Counted from the first letter of the stretch, positions 1 through 6,857 are shown. The stretch is 11,919 bases of DNA from Chloroflexota bacterium (GCA_003577005.1 QEUW01000236.1:1-11919), one strand, 5' to 3'. Notes: a model not told the origin generated them from the letters alone. Made by a program: numbers and translations.

Positions 1-1
1 G

Positions 2-2098
2 ATCCTGACAAACGCCCCTGATGTCAAGCTGTTGGTGACTTCGCAGAAAGCGCTCAATCTGCGCGAAGAGTGGTTTTATCCGTTGGCCGGCATGACCTTG
101 CCGCCCGGCGTTGGGCAACACTCGCCCCTGCCGGCGGTTCATCAAACAGAGACAACGATGGGTCTGGCCTCTGACGCGGCTCAACTCTTTATCCAGAGTG
201 CGTTACGGGCGCGGGCAGACTTTGTCGCCGAGGCAGAGCAGGAGCAGATCACCCGTATCTGCCGGCTGGTAGATGGGATGCCGCTGGCGCTCGAACTGGC
301 CGCGGCGTGGTTGAAGGTCCTGCCGTGCGCACAGATCGCCGACGAGATCGAGCGGAGCCTGGATATCCTCACGGCGCGCCATCAGAATATACCGGTGCGC
401 CACCGCAGCATGTACGCCGTTTTGGGGCAATCGTGGCAGTTGCTAAGCGAAGACGAACAAAATGTGCTCAAACGGCTGGCGGTCTTTCGCGGTGGCTTTG
501 TGCAAGATGCGGCGCTAACAGTCGCTGGCGCCTCATTGCTGGTCCTGGCAACTTTTGTGGAAAAAGCACTGGTTCGGGTGACGCAGAGCGGTCGTTATCA
601 CATGCACGAACTGCTGCGCCAGTTCGCCCAGCAACAACTGGCGGCGAACGCAGACGAGGCGAACGCAACACGAACGCAACACAGCGCCTACTATCTGCAC
701 TTTCTTAGCACGCGGGCGTCGCTGCTCATTGGCCGCGCCCGGCGCATCGCACTGGAAGAGATCACCCAGGAGATCGAAAATGTGCGTGTGGCCTGGCAAT
801 GGGCGGCGCAACAGGGCGACCTTGCGGCCTTGCATGAGGCAGTAGAACCGCTCTACCATTTTTACCAGATCCAAAGCCGCTATCAAGAAGGGAAGGATCT
901 CTTTGTTCAGGCGTGGGAGCGGCTACGACTGTTGGGCGCTGGCGATAAGCGTTCACCTGCGGCGAGCACACCCGTTCGCATCCTGGCTCGTTGTGGCGCG
1001 TTTTGTTACTTTCTCTGTGAATACGACACGGCCGGGCGTTATCTGGAAGAGTGTCTGTCTCTGGCCCAAGAAGTGGGTGATCAAGCCGAAGCGGCCTTTG
1101 TGCTCAACTTTTTGGGGCAACTTACCGTCTGGAAAGGCGATCAGGAGACGGCGCACCAATATCTGGCCGAGAGCCTGGCCATCAGCCAGGCGATTGGGGA
1201 CAAGAGCGGCGCCGCAAGCGCCCTGGAAAAGCTGGCCAATCTGATCTACGCAACCTTTGGTGAGTATGCCGAGAGCAAACGGCTCGCCGCACAGAGCCTG
1301 GTCCTCAGCCGTGAATTGGGACGGCCAGACTGGATCGCCTATGCGCTTGATACGCTCGGGTTTGTAACCTTCTGTTTAGGCGAGTACGCCGATGCCGAAA
1401 GCTATTACCAGGAAAGTCTGGCGCTGTTCGAGTTGATCGGCGACCAGTATGGCACCGCGATGGCGCAGGGCGGGATCGCCCTAGTTCTCTGGGCCATGCC
1501 GGGCGACAAACATACCGAGGCCACCGCCTATTTTGAAAAGAGCCTACTCATCTGCCGTACCATCGGGCATCAAGGCCAGGTCGCCGGGCGGATTGCCGGT
1601 CTGGCGCGGATTGCGAACGATCTCGGGGAATACGAGAGGGCACAGCAGCTCGCACGGGAAGGTTTGACCCTGGCGCACGAAGTGGGCAGCCCCGTCTATC
1701 TCTCCCACATCCTCTACTGTCTGGGCCAGACCGCCTATGAGACCGGCGCCCTGCGCACCGCGCGCGAGCACCTGATGGAGGCCCTGCGTCTGACCGCGCA
1801 GACCGGGCTCCTCGCCAATCTCGCTATCGCGCTCTTCCACTATGCAACCTTGCTGTTCAAGGAGAGCCTACAAGCAGCGGACGATGCAGCGGAGAAGCAG
1901 ATCGCTGCACTGGACCTGCTCTTGCTCGTCCAGCGCCACCCGGCTACCTGGCACGTCTATAAAGAGCGCGCCGCTGCACGGCAGGCTGAACTCGCCGCGC
2001 AGTTGCCGCCTGCCGCTCTGGTCGCGGCCCAAACACGCGCCGGAAGCCATACGTTAGAGGAAGCAGTCGCTGATCTCCTGGGCGGTATATCCTTTTGA
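2..2098 (+). CDS. STAND-type ATPase/TPR transcriptional regulator, C-terminal part (5' end outside window)
   Basis: The reading frame is open from base 2, and the GTG at 32 lies inside the conserved string KLLVTSQ, so it is not the start; the first 698 visible residues are the C-terminal part of a longer protein. Visible order: a sensor-1-like strand (LLVTSQ, visible residues 10-15), the GMPLAL helix motif of NB-ARC/STAND ATPases (about 92-97), a winged-helix-like segment with RHRS and MHELLRQFA (about 130-205), then TPR repeats (about 340-610) with units such as AEAAFVLNFLGQL and EYADAESYYQESLALF. Chloroflexota homologues usually carry a DNA-binding or SARP/BTAD or kinase-like effector domain N-terminal to the P-loop; here that part and the Walker motifs are not visible. 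Proteins of this class use the TPR array to sense a ligand or partner and ATP to switch state. Oddity: the usual arginine of the LLVTSR motif is Q. The specific target is unknown. Confidence 0.85.
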   Translation: MLTNAPDVKLLVTSQKALNLREEWFYPLAGMTLPPGVGQHSPLPAVHQTETTMGLASDAAQLFIQSALRARADFVAEAEQEQITRICRLVDGMPLALELAAAWLKVLPCAQIADEIERSLDILTARHQNIPVRHRSMYAVLGQSWQLLSEDEQNVLKRLAVFRGGFVQDAALTVAGASLLVLATFVEKALVRVTQSGRYHMHELLRQFAQQQLAANADEANATRTQHSAYYLHFLSTRASLLIGRARRIALEEITQEIENVRVAWQWAAQQGDLAALHEAVEPLYHFYQIQSRYQEGKDLFVQAWERLRLLGAGDKRSPAASTPVRILARCGAFCYFLCEYDTAGRYLEECLSLAQEVGDQAEAAFVLNFLGQLTVWKGDQETAHQYLAESLAISQAIGDKSGAASALEKLANLIYATFGEYAESKRLAAQSLVLSRELGRPDWIAYALDTLGFVTFCLGEYADAESYYQESLALFELIGDQYGTAMAQGGIALVLWAMPGDKHTEATAYFEKSLLICRTIGHQGQVAGRIAGLARIANDLGEYERAQQLAREGLTLAHEVGSPVYLSHILYCLGQTAYETGALRTAREHLMEALRLTAQTGLLANLAIALFHYATLLFKESLQAADDAAEKQIAALDLLLLVQRHPATWHVYKERAAARQAELAAQLPPAALVAAQTRAGSHTLEEAVADLLGGISF

Positions 2099-2129
2099 GA
2101 GATTGTTTGAGAAGATGAGCCACTCGGCG

Positions 2130-2215
2130 GGTGCGTTGCGCGCGCAGCACACGCGATGCGCTTTTCAACGAAACCAGTCCCCCAGATGCATTGCACGCTG
2201 TGCGTGCAACGCACC
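2130..2215. repeat. Long imperfect inverted repeat (stem-loop) after the TPR regulator
   Basis: Arm 2130-2148 pairs with 2197-2215 over 19 consecutive positions (17 Watson-Crick, two G-U). After a small internal loop, 2153-2160 pairs with 2187-2194 (8 more pairs, two of them G-U), leaving a loop of about 26 bases. The right arm is also a self-hairpin: TTGCACGC, TGT, GCGTGCAA at 2191-2209 is a perfect 8-bp stem. It starts 31 bases after the regulator's stop codon. No T-run follows, so it is not a classical intrinsic terminator, although it could stabilise or end the transcript. The GC-rich nested palindrome also fits a dispersed REP/MITE-like element. Confidence 0.6.
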
Positions 2216-2301
2216 AAAGCGACAGTTCCCTTTTCAAACAGCACCCAAGATTGAGCAGCAGAGGTTAGCGGCAACGATTCGTTCTCCGTTCTCTATTTTG
2301 G

Positions 2302-2329
2302 TTGACAAACGACAAAAAAAACGTACCAT
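2302..2329 (+). promoter_or_regulatory. Sigma-70-type promoter of the receiver/TrxR-like fusion gene
   Basis: A perfect -35 box TTGACA (2302-2307) and a -10 box TACCAT (2324-2329, four of six consensus bases) are 16 bases apart. Transcription would start near 2336, giving a leader of about 66 bases before the ATG at 2403. The rest of the 2099-2402 gap holds only the stem-loop at 2130-2215. A reading frame at 2103-2369 in this gap has no support as a gene. Confidence 0.6.
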
Positions 2330-2402
2330 GTCAAAAGGGTCGCCCCTATCTTGTATTCCGCTTATCTGATCTCTCTTCCACAAGGTGTCCATCAGGTGAT
2401 CT

Positions 2403-4064
2403 ATGGCCAAGCCGGTGATCTTTTCTGTCGACGATGACCCCGAAGTGTTGCGGGCAATCGTACGTGACTTGCGCCGCCATTATGGTGACGATTATCGCGT
2501 GATGCGGGCCAGTTCGGGTGAGGAAGCGCTCACCGCACTGCGGCAGCTACAACGCCGCAATGAGCCGGTGGCGCTCTTTCTGGTCGACCAGCGCATGCCC
2601 ACGATGAGCGGCGTCGAATTTATGACCGCAGCCATGCAGCTTTACCCGGATGCCTGCCGCGTCCTGCTGACCGCCTACGCCGACACCGAAGCGGCCATCA
2701 GCGCCATCAACAACGCCGGCGTCCACTATTATCTACTCAAACCGTGGGACCCGCCCGAGGAAAAGCTCTACCCGGTGCTCGATGACCTGCTGGCAGACTG
2801 GCTGGCCAACTACCGGCCACCCTTTGAAGGCATTCGCATTGTAGGCCATCGTTGGTCGCCTACAACGCATGAGCTCAAAGATTTTCTGGCGCGCAACCAG
2901 GTGCCCTACCAATACCTGGACATCGAATTAGACCCTGAAGCGCGGGCTGTGTTGGCGCGCTTCGAGATGAGCGCCGACAAACTGCCGTTGCTCTTCCTGC
3001 CCGACGGCGAGGTGATGGTCGCCCCCAGGCCGGCGGAGGTGGCCGAACGAATCGGGTTGAAACGAAGCGCAGGGCACCAGTTTTATGATCTGGCCATCGT
3101 CGGCGGGGGGCCGGCCGGATTGGCGGCTGCGGTCTATGGCGCTTCAGAAGGATTACGCACAGTGCTTATCGAAAAACACGCAACCGGTGGCCAGGCAGGC
3201 AGCAGTTCCAAGATCGAGAACTATCTGGGCTTCCCCGCCGGTTTGAGCGGGAGTGAACTGGCGCGCCGCGCCACGGCCCAGGCGCGCCGATTTGGCGTTG
3301 AGATCATCGCCCCGCAGCAGGTGGTTAGTGTACGGCTGGAAGGAACCTATCGCATTGTTCAACTGGCCGATGGTAGTGAGATCTCCTGCCATGCGTTGGT
3401 GGTGGCTTCGGGGCTGGACTATCAAAAGCTCGATGCGCCTGGCATCGAACGTCTCACCGGTGCGGGGGTCTATTACGGTGCGTCGCTCAGCGAAGTCTCC
3501 TCCTGCCGCGACGAAGAAGTGTTTGTCATAGGGGCCGGCAACTCGGCTGGGCAGGCAGCGATCTTCCTGACCCAACACGCCTCGCATGTCACCTTGTTGG
3601 TGCGGGGTGATTCACTCGAAGCCAAGATGTCCCAGTACCTCGTCCAACGTATCTACGAACATCCCGCAATCGATGTCAAATTACATTCGGTTGTCACCGC
3701 TGCCCACGGGGAAGATCACCTGGAGGCTGTTACGGTCTGCGATCTAGCAACCAAGCAGGAAAGCCGGCATGAAGCAGCGGCGCTCTTTATCTTTATCGGC
3801 GCAATGCCGTCGACCCAGTGGCTGTGCGGCGTCGTCAAAATGGACAAGTATGGCTTTGTCCTCACCGGGCCAGAGGTGATGGAAAATGGCAAACCACCCG
3901 CCGGCTGGCCGCTGGCGCGCGACCCATTCCTGCTCGAGAGCAGCGTCCCCGGCATCTTTGTGGTCGGTGATGTGCGCGCCAATTCGGTCAAGCGCGTGGC
4001 TTCGGCGGTGGGTGAAGGGTCGATTGCCGTGCAATTTGTCCACCAACATCTGGCGCAGCGATAG
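2403..4064 (+). CDS. Fused response-regulator receiver / thioredoxin-fold / thioredoxin reductase-like FAD-dependent oxidoreductase
   Basis: The protein has 553 residues in three parts. Residues 1-135 form a receiver domain: acidic cluster D10-D12, phosphoacceptor D62 (LFLVDQRMP), T90 and K113 (LLKPW). Residues 142-220 resemble a glutaredoxin/thioredoxin fold, but the active-site position reads WSPTTH instead of CPYC. Residues 227-553 are thioredoxin-reductase-like: FAD motif GGGPAG (234-239), GGQ (262-264), ENYLGFP (272-278), NAD(P)H motif GAGNSAGQAA (377-386), and C-terminal FAD motif GIFVVGDV (517-524). At the catalytic site GVSYCATC becomes GVYYGASL (355-362), so no redox disulfide exists; a lone C368 sits six residues on. 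Such receiver- or cNMP-fused TrxR-like proteins are known but poorly characterised. I infer phosphorylation-gated NAD(P)H oxidation with an unknown acceptor. The start is supported by AGGTGA at 2394-2399, rather close to the ATG. The zinc-finger gene follows after 61 bases. Confidence 0.9.
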   Translation: MAKPVIFSVDDDPEVLRAIVRDLRRHYGDDYRVMRASSGEEALTALRQLQRRNEPVALFLVDQRMPTMSGVEFMTAAMQLYPDACRVLLTAYADTEAAISAINNAGVHYYLLKPWDPPEEKLYPVLDDLLADWLANYRPPFEGIRIVGHRWSPTTHELKDFLARNQVPYQYLDIELDPEARAVLARFEMSADKLPLLFLPDGEVMVAPRPAEVAERIGLKRSAGHQFYDLAIVGGGPAGLAAAVYGASEGLRTVLIEKHATGGQAGSSSKIENYLGFPAGLSGSELARRATAQARRFGVEIIAPQQVVSVRLEGTYRIVQLADGSEISCHALVVASGLDYQKLDAPGIERLTGAGVYYGASLSEVSSCRDEEVFVIGAGNSAGQAAIFLTQHASHVTLLVRGDSLEAKMSQYLVQRIYEHPAIDVKLHSVVTAAHGEDHLEAVTVCDLATKQESRHEAAALFIFIGAMPSTQWLCGVVKMDKYGFVLTGPEVMENGKPPAGWPLARDPFLLESSVPGIFVVGDVRANSVKRVASAVGEGSIAVQFVHQHLAQR

Positions 4065-4068
4065 AGAC

Positions 4069-4098
4069 GATGGACGATAGATGATACCGATGTCCATC
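4069..4098. repeat. Short inverted repeat with heptad-like units between the fusion gene and the zinc-finger gene
   Basis: GATGGAC (4069-4075) and GTCCATC (4092-4098) are perfect 7-bp inverted copies. The left side reads as successive 7-base units TGGACGA, TAGATGA, TACCGAT. It begins five bases after the fusion gene's stop codon, and no T-run follows. The weak seven-base periodicity resembles the clearer array at 4411-4482. Confidence 0.35.
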
Positions 4099-4112
4099 AG
4101 CTCATCAACCCT

Positions 4113-4118
4113 AAAGGA
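4113..4118 (+). promoter_or_regulatory. Ribosome binding site that fixes the zinc-finger protein start at 4126
   Basis: AAAGGA lies seven bases upstream of the ATG at 4126. The longer in-frame start (ATG 4081) has no comparable site, and its extra 15 residues look unlike the zinc-finger family. Confidence 0.7.
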
Positions 4119-4125
4119 ACTTTAC

Positions 4126-4407
4126 ATGAGTTGCCAACACGTGGATCAGATCCAAGAGGTTACACCCAGCGCACAGGGGTGCGAAGATTGTCTTAGGACC
4201 GGCGGCCGCTGGGTACATCTGCGCATCTGCCTGGTCTGTGGTCATGTCGGCTGTTGCGACTCATCGCCCAACCGGCACGCCACCAAACACTTCCACGAAA
4301 CGAGCCACCCGCTCGTCCAGTCGTTCGAGCCGGGCGAAGATTGGGTCTGGTGCTACGTGGATCAGGAAGTGGTGGGCCGGATGGACAAAGGCTGGGAAAA
4401 GGTGTGA
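4126..4407 (+). CDS. UBP-type zinc-finger domain protein
   Basis: This 93-residue protein is almost entirely one ZnF-UBP domain. Candidate zinc ligands are C3 and H5, C19 and C22, C35 and C38, H40, C43, H51, H55/H57 and H61, in the order typical of the family (CxH, CxxC, CxxC, then H-rich HxxxHxH). In eukaryotic deubiquitinases and HDAC6 this domain binds the free C-terminal diglycine of ubiquitin; bacterial stand-alone versions have no established role, and no ubiquitin-like protein is seen here. It sits 61 bases after the receiver/TrxR-like fusion gene on the same strand with no promoter visible between, so the two are probably co-transcribed. From memory, such zinc-finger genes often neighbour FAD-dependent TrxR-like genes in other bacteria, which suggests a partner or substrate relation; I could not check this here. 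Confidence 0.85.
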   Translation: MSCQHVDQIQEVTPSAQGCEDCLRTGGRWVHLRICLVCGHVGCCDSSPNRHATKHFHETSHPLVQSFEPGEDWVWCYVDQEVVGRMDKGWEKV

Positions 4408-4410
4408 TAA

Positions 4411-4482
4411 GTGATGCGTAATCCGTAATGCGTGAATGTGCGCATTACGGATTACGCATCACGGATTACGCACCACGCATGA
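4411..4482. repeat. Heptanucleotide repeat array with a perfect 22-bp inverted repeat
   Basis: Positions 4411-4432 and 4441-4462 are exact reverse complements, with an 8-base loop (4433-4440). The right side consists of six consecutive 7-base units from 4441: CGCATTA, CGGATTA, CGCATCA, CGGATTA, CGCACCA, CGCATGA. The left side holds three units in the opposite direction (TGATGCG, TAATCCG, TAATGCG at 4412-4432). It lies three bases after the zinc-finger gene's stop and ends directly at the TATAAT of lepA. The hairpin could act as a terminator-like barrier between the two units, although no T-run follows. Similar short units occur between genes in some Chloroflexota genomes, as far as I recall. 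Confidence 0.85.
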
Positions 4483-4488
4483 TATAAT
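4480..4488 (+). promoter_or_regulatory. Extended -10 promoter for leaderless lepA transcript
   Basis: TGATATAAT matches the extended -10 consensus TGnTATAAT exactly; the hexamer TATAAT is 4483-4488. No -35 box like TTGACA is found at the right distance, as is common for extended -10 promoters. Transcription would start about seven bases downstream, at the A of the lepA ATG (4495). No Shine-Dalgarno sequence is present in 4470-4494, which agrees with a leaderless mRNA. Confidence 0.65.
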
Positions 4489-4494
4489 ACAAAC

Positions 4495-6294
4495 ATGAAC
4501 TTAAAGAATATCCGCAACATATCAATCATCGCTCATATCGACCACGGCAAGAGCACGCTGGCCGATCGGTTGCTCCAGATGACCGGCACGGTGACGCAGC
4601 GCGAGATGAAGGAGCAACTGCTCGACTCCATGGACCTGGAGCGCGAGAAAGGGGTCACCATCAAAGCGAGTGCGGTCCGCATGATCTACAAGCATGAGGG
4701 GGAAGAATACGAGATCAACCTCATCGATACGCCGGGCCACGTGGATTTTAGCTACGAAGTCAAACGGGCGCTGCAAGCGTGCGAGGGGGCGGTGCTTGTG
4801 GTAGATGCCTCGCAGGGCATCCAGGCGCAGACGATGGCGCATCTCTTTGCTGCGCTCGACCTCAATCTGGCGATCGTGCCGGTGATCAACAAGATCGACC
4901 TCCCTGCCGCCACCCCCGACGAGGTGGCGCAGGAGATCGAAGACCTGCTGGCCGTGCCCGCCGAAGACATCCCGCTGATCAGCGCCAAGGCCGGGATCAA
5001 CGTCGAAGAAGTACTCCAGCGCGTGATACAGGAGGTACCACCCCCCCAGGGCAATTTGGAGGGCCCCCTGCGCGCCCTGGTGTTTGACTGCCAGTACGAC
5101 GCTTACAAGGGGGTAATCGCCTACGTTCGGGTGATTGATGGTCGGATACAGGGCAAGCCCAATCTCTTCGCTATGACCACCAAAAAGTTGATCGAGCCGC
5201 TGGAAATCGGCGTCTTGACGCCCAATATGCTGCCAGTCAACGAACTGCACGCCGGCCAAGTCGGGTACATCGCCACAGGTTTAAAGACCGTGCAAGACCT
5301 GGATGTGGGCGACACGATCACGCTGGCCGCCGCGCCGGCCAAGGAGCAACTGCCCGGCTATCAGCCCATGAAGCCTATGGTCTTCGCCGGTCTCTACCCC
5401 TCCAATCCGGATGATTATACTGACCTGCGCGATGCGTTGGAGAAGCTGCAACTCAACGACGCTGCGCTGGTTTACGAGGCAGAGACGAGCCAGGCGCTCG
5501 GCTTTGGCTTCCGCCTGGGCTTTCTGGGCCTCTTCCACATGGAGATTGTCCAGGAGCGGCTTGAGCGCGAGTACGACATGGACATCATCTTCACCGCGCC
5601 GTCAGTAGAGTACCGGGTCGTGCTCACCGACGGCACGCTGATGACCATCGACAGCCCCGCTGACCTGCCAGAGCCGACCAAGATCGACCACATCGAAGAA
5701 CCGTGGTGCGAGTTGCGCATCTTTACGCCATCCGAATATATCGGCGCGGTGCTCGATCTGGTCACCAAACGCCGGGGCGAGTTGAAAAACCAGTCGTGGC
5801 TGGACACCAAGCGTGTCGAGATCGCCTGCATGATCCCGCTCTCGGAGATCATCGTCGATTTCTACAACGAACTCAAGGCCCGCACACGTGGTTACGCCAG
5901 CATGGACTACACGCTCGACGAATACCGCACGTCGGACATGGTCAAGCTCGACATCCTGGTCAACCAACAGCCGGTGGATGCGCTCAGCGTCATCATCCAC
6001 CGCGACGACACCTATCACAAAGGCCAGCGCCTGGTCAGCAAGATGAAGGAGATCATCCCGCGCCAGATGTTCACCGTACCGATCCAGGCAGCGGTGGGCA
6101 ACAAGATCATCAGCCGGGCCAATGTGCAGGCGCTGCGCAAAGATGTCCTCTCCAAGTGCTACGGCGGCGACATCACGAGGAAGAGAAAGCTCCTCGAAAA
6201 GCAAAAAGAGGGCAAGAAGCGGATGAAGATGGTCGGCAGCGTGGAAATTCCGCAGGAAGCGTTTATGTCGATCTTGAAGTTGGATGAGGAGTGA
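4495..6294 (+). CDS. lepA: Elongation factor 4 (LepA), ribosome back-translocating GTPase
   Basis: The 599-residue protein has the full LepA length. GTPase motifs: G1 AHIDHGKST (13-21), G2 around T55 (GVTIKASA), G3 DTPGH (78-82, with catalytic H82), G4 NKID (132-135), G5 SAK (163-165). Domain II, the EF-G-like domains III and V, and the LepA-specific C-terminal domain follow, the last with ISRANVQALRKDVLSKCYGG, RKRKLLEKQKEGKKR and VEIPQEAF. LepA binds the ribosome and acts in initiation, ribosome assembly or rescue of stalled elongation, mainly under stress. It acts in the cytosol, with a membrane-associated pool in some species. It appears to be a single-gene unit: an inverted repeat precedes it and a convergent minus-strand gene follows after 24 bases. 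The start is fixed by the conserved N-terminus (NIRNISIIAHIDHGKST) and by the extended -10 box just before the ATG. No anomalies are seen. Confidence 0.98.
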   Translation: MNLKNIRNISIIAHIDHGKSTLADRLLQMTGTVTQREMKEQLLDSMDLEREKGVTIKASAVRMIYKHEGEEYEINLIDTPGHVDFSYEVKRALQACEGAVLVVDASQGIQAQTMAHLFAALDLNLAIVPVINKIDLPAATPDEVAQEIEDLLAVPAEDIPLISAKAGINVEEVLQRVIQEVPPPQGNLEGPLRALVFDCQYDAYKGVIAYVRVIDGRIQGKPNLFAMTTKKLIEPLEIGVLTPNMLPVNELHAGQVGYIATGLKTVQDLDVGDTITLAAAPAKEQLPGYQPMKPMVFAGLYPSNPDDYTDLRDALEKLQLNDAALVYEAETSQALGFGFRLGFLGLFHMEIVQERLEREYDMDIIFTAPSVEYRVVLTDGTLMTIDSPADLPEPTKIDHIEEPWCELRIFTPSEYIGAVLDLVTKRRGELKNQSWLDTKRVEIACMIPLSEIIVDFYNELKARTRGYASMDYTLDEYRTSDMVKLDILVNQQPVDALSVIIHRDDTYHKGQRLVSKMKEIIPRQMFTVPIQAAVGNKIISRANVQALRKDVLSKCYGGDITRKRKLLEKQKEGKKRMKMVGSVEIPQEAFMSILKLDEE

Positions 6295-6296
6295 GC

Positions 6297-6308
6297 GGCG
6301 TTTACGCC
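6297..6308. terminator. Short palindrome between convergent lepA and toxin genes
   Basis: GGCGTTTACGCC is a perfect four-base stem (five if the loop closes to TT) centred between the lepA stop (6294) and the toxin stop (6319). It may serve as a weak bidirectional terminator. The short stem and the lack of a real T-run keep this tentative. Confidence 0.25.
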
Positions 6309-6318
6309 CGTTCTTGGT

Positions 6319-6573
6319 CTAGCCATGATCTTCCACAATACCGGCTCGGATCACGGTCTCTCCTCTGTCTCGCTCGACTTCATATCCAATCCAAAACCCG
6401 CGCGTTCCTGCCTTGACAAAAATTTCATAACGTCCAGGTCGTTCGTCCGAACGCAACGCATCTTTTTGATCAGGATTACGCATAATCTCGGCGAGCATGG
6501 TGTGCAATGGAGCCGATTCTTCGCGCAAAGCGTGAAGCAGCGCAATCGCTTCTCTACTCAGATGGAGGCGCAT
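6319..6573 (-). CDS. Type II toxin, RelE/ParE-like
   Basis: This 84-residue protein shows the RelE/ParE pattern. There is a short N-terminal strand plus helices (LSREAIALLHALREE, then LHTMLAEIMRNP), then beta strands with YEIFVKAGTRGFWIGYEV (49-66) and TVIRAGIVED (73-82). Such toxins are mostly ribosome-dependent mRNA endonucleases (RelE) or gyrase inhibitors (ParE); the sequence does not show which. The start at 6573 gives the family's usual N-terminus and a 20-base overlap with the antitoxin gene, implying coupled translation. A longer in-frame start at 6675 would add 34 residues that run in another frame inside the antitoxin gene and look non-conserved. Family membership is from pattern only. 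Confidence 0.6.
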   Translation of the reverse strand: MRLHLSREAIALLHALREESAPLHTMLAEIMRNPDQKDALRSDERPGRYEIFVKAGTRGFWIGYEVERDRGETVIRAGIVEDHG

Positions 6574-6805
6574 ATTCCACGTATTCTCCGGCGCGAATGG
6601 CAGCAAGTTGACGGTCAAATTCGACCATTCTCCGTAGCCGTGCGAGTTCGTTAGCGGTTGCGGTCCATTCATCAACGGACACGAGCACTGCCGCAGGCTT
6701 GCTCCGCTGCGCTAAAAAGACTGGCCCTGCTTTCAACTTTGCGAACATGCTACGATAATCACGCGCCAGATTGGAGACGGGCTCGATCTGTGGAGCTTGT
6801 ATCAT
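6554..6805 (-). CDS. Antitoxin of the Phd/YefM family
   Basis: This 83-residue protein has the Phd/YefM core: an N-terminal DNA-binding half (LARDYRSMFAKLKAGPVFLAQRSKPAAVLVSVDEW, residues 13-47, with the hallmark strand PAAVLVS). The C-terminal helix (NELARLRRMVEFDRQLAAIRAG) would wrap the toxin. Family members neutralise the toxin and repress their own promoter as a toxin-antitoxin complex. The ATG at 6805 has AAAGGG seven bases upstream (6813-6818) and a strong promoter at 6849-6876. The toxin gene follows with a 20-base overlap, in the usual antitoxin-first order. Confidence 0.85.
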   Translation of the reverse strand: MIQAPQIEPVSNLARDYRSMFAKLKAGPVFLAQRSKPAAVLVSVDEWTATANELARLRRMVEFDRQLAAIRAGEYVEYAPPSE

Positions 6806-6839
6806 TTGTTTGCCCTTTCTACTGAATCAATGATGTAAC

Positions 6840-6857
6840 TGGTATCTAAGTATATCA
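6840..6857. promoter_or_regulatory. Candidate autoregulatory operator of the toxin-antitoxin operon
   Basis: The imperfect palindrome TGRTAT-N6-ATAYCA (minus-strand reading) overlaps the -10 box and the expected transcription start of the antitoxin gene. This is where Phd/YefM-type repressors normally bind. Only the symmetry and the position support it. Confidence 0.4.

Noticed and set aside
2103..2369. 88-codon plus-strand reading frame in the gap after the TPR regulator
   Set aside because: It runs through the stem-loop and the promoter, has no ribosome binding site and gives a low-complexity, family-less protein.
4411..4482. CRISPR array
   Set aside because: The units are seven bases long, contiguous and without spacers, and include inverted copies, so this is a short tandem or inverted repeat.
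4522..5259. 245-codon minus-strand reading frame inside lepA
   Set aside because: It is a shadow of the highly conserved lepA frame in GC-rich codons; its translation has no family pattern.
5602..6204. 200-codon minus-strand reading frame inside lepA
   Set aside because: Same reason: antisense shadow of a confident gene with no independent signals.
6574..6675. N-terminal extension of the toxin to 6675
   Set aside because: It would lie wholly within the antitoxin gene in another frame, and the toxin fold starts naturally at 6573.
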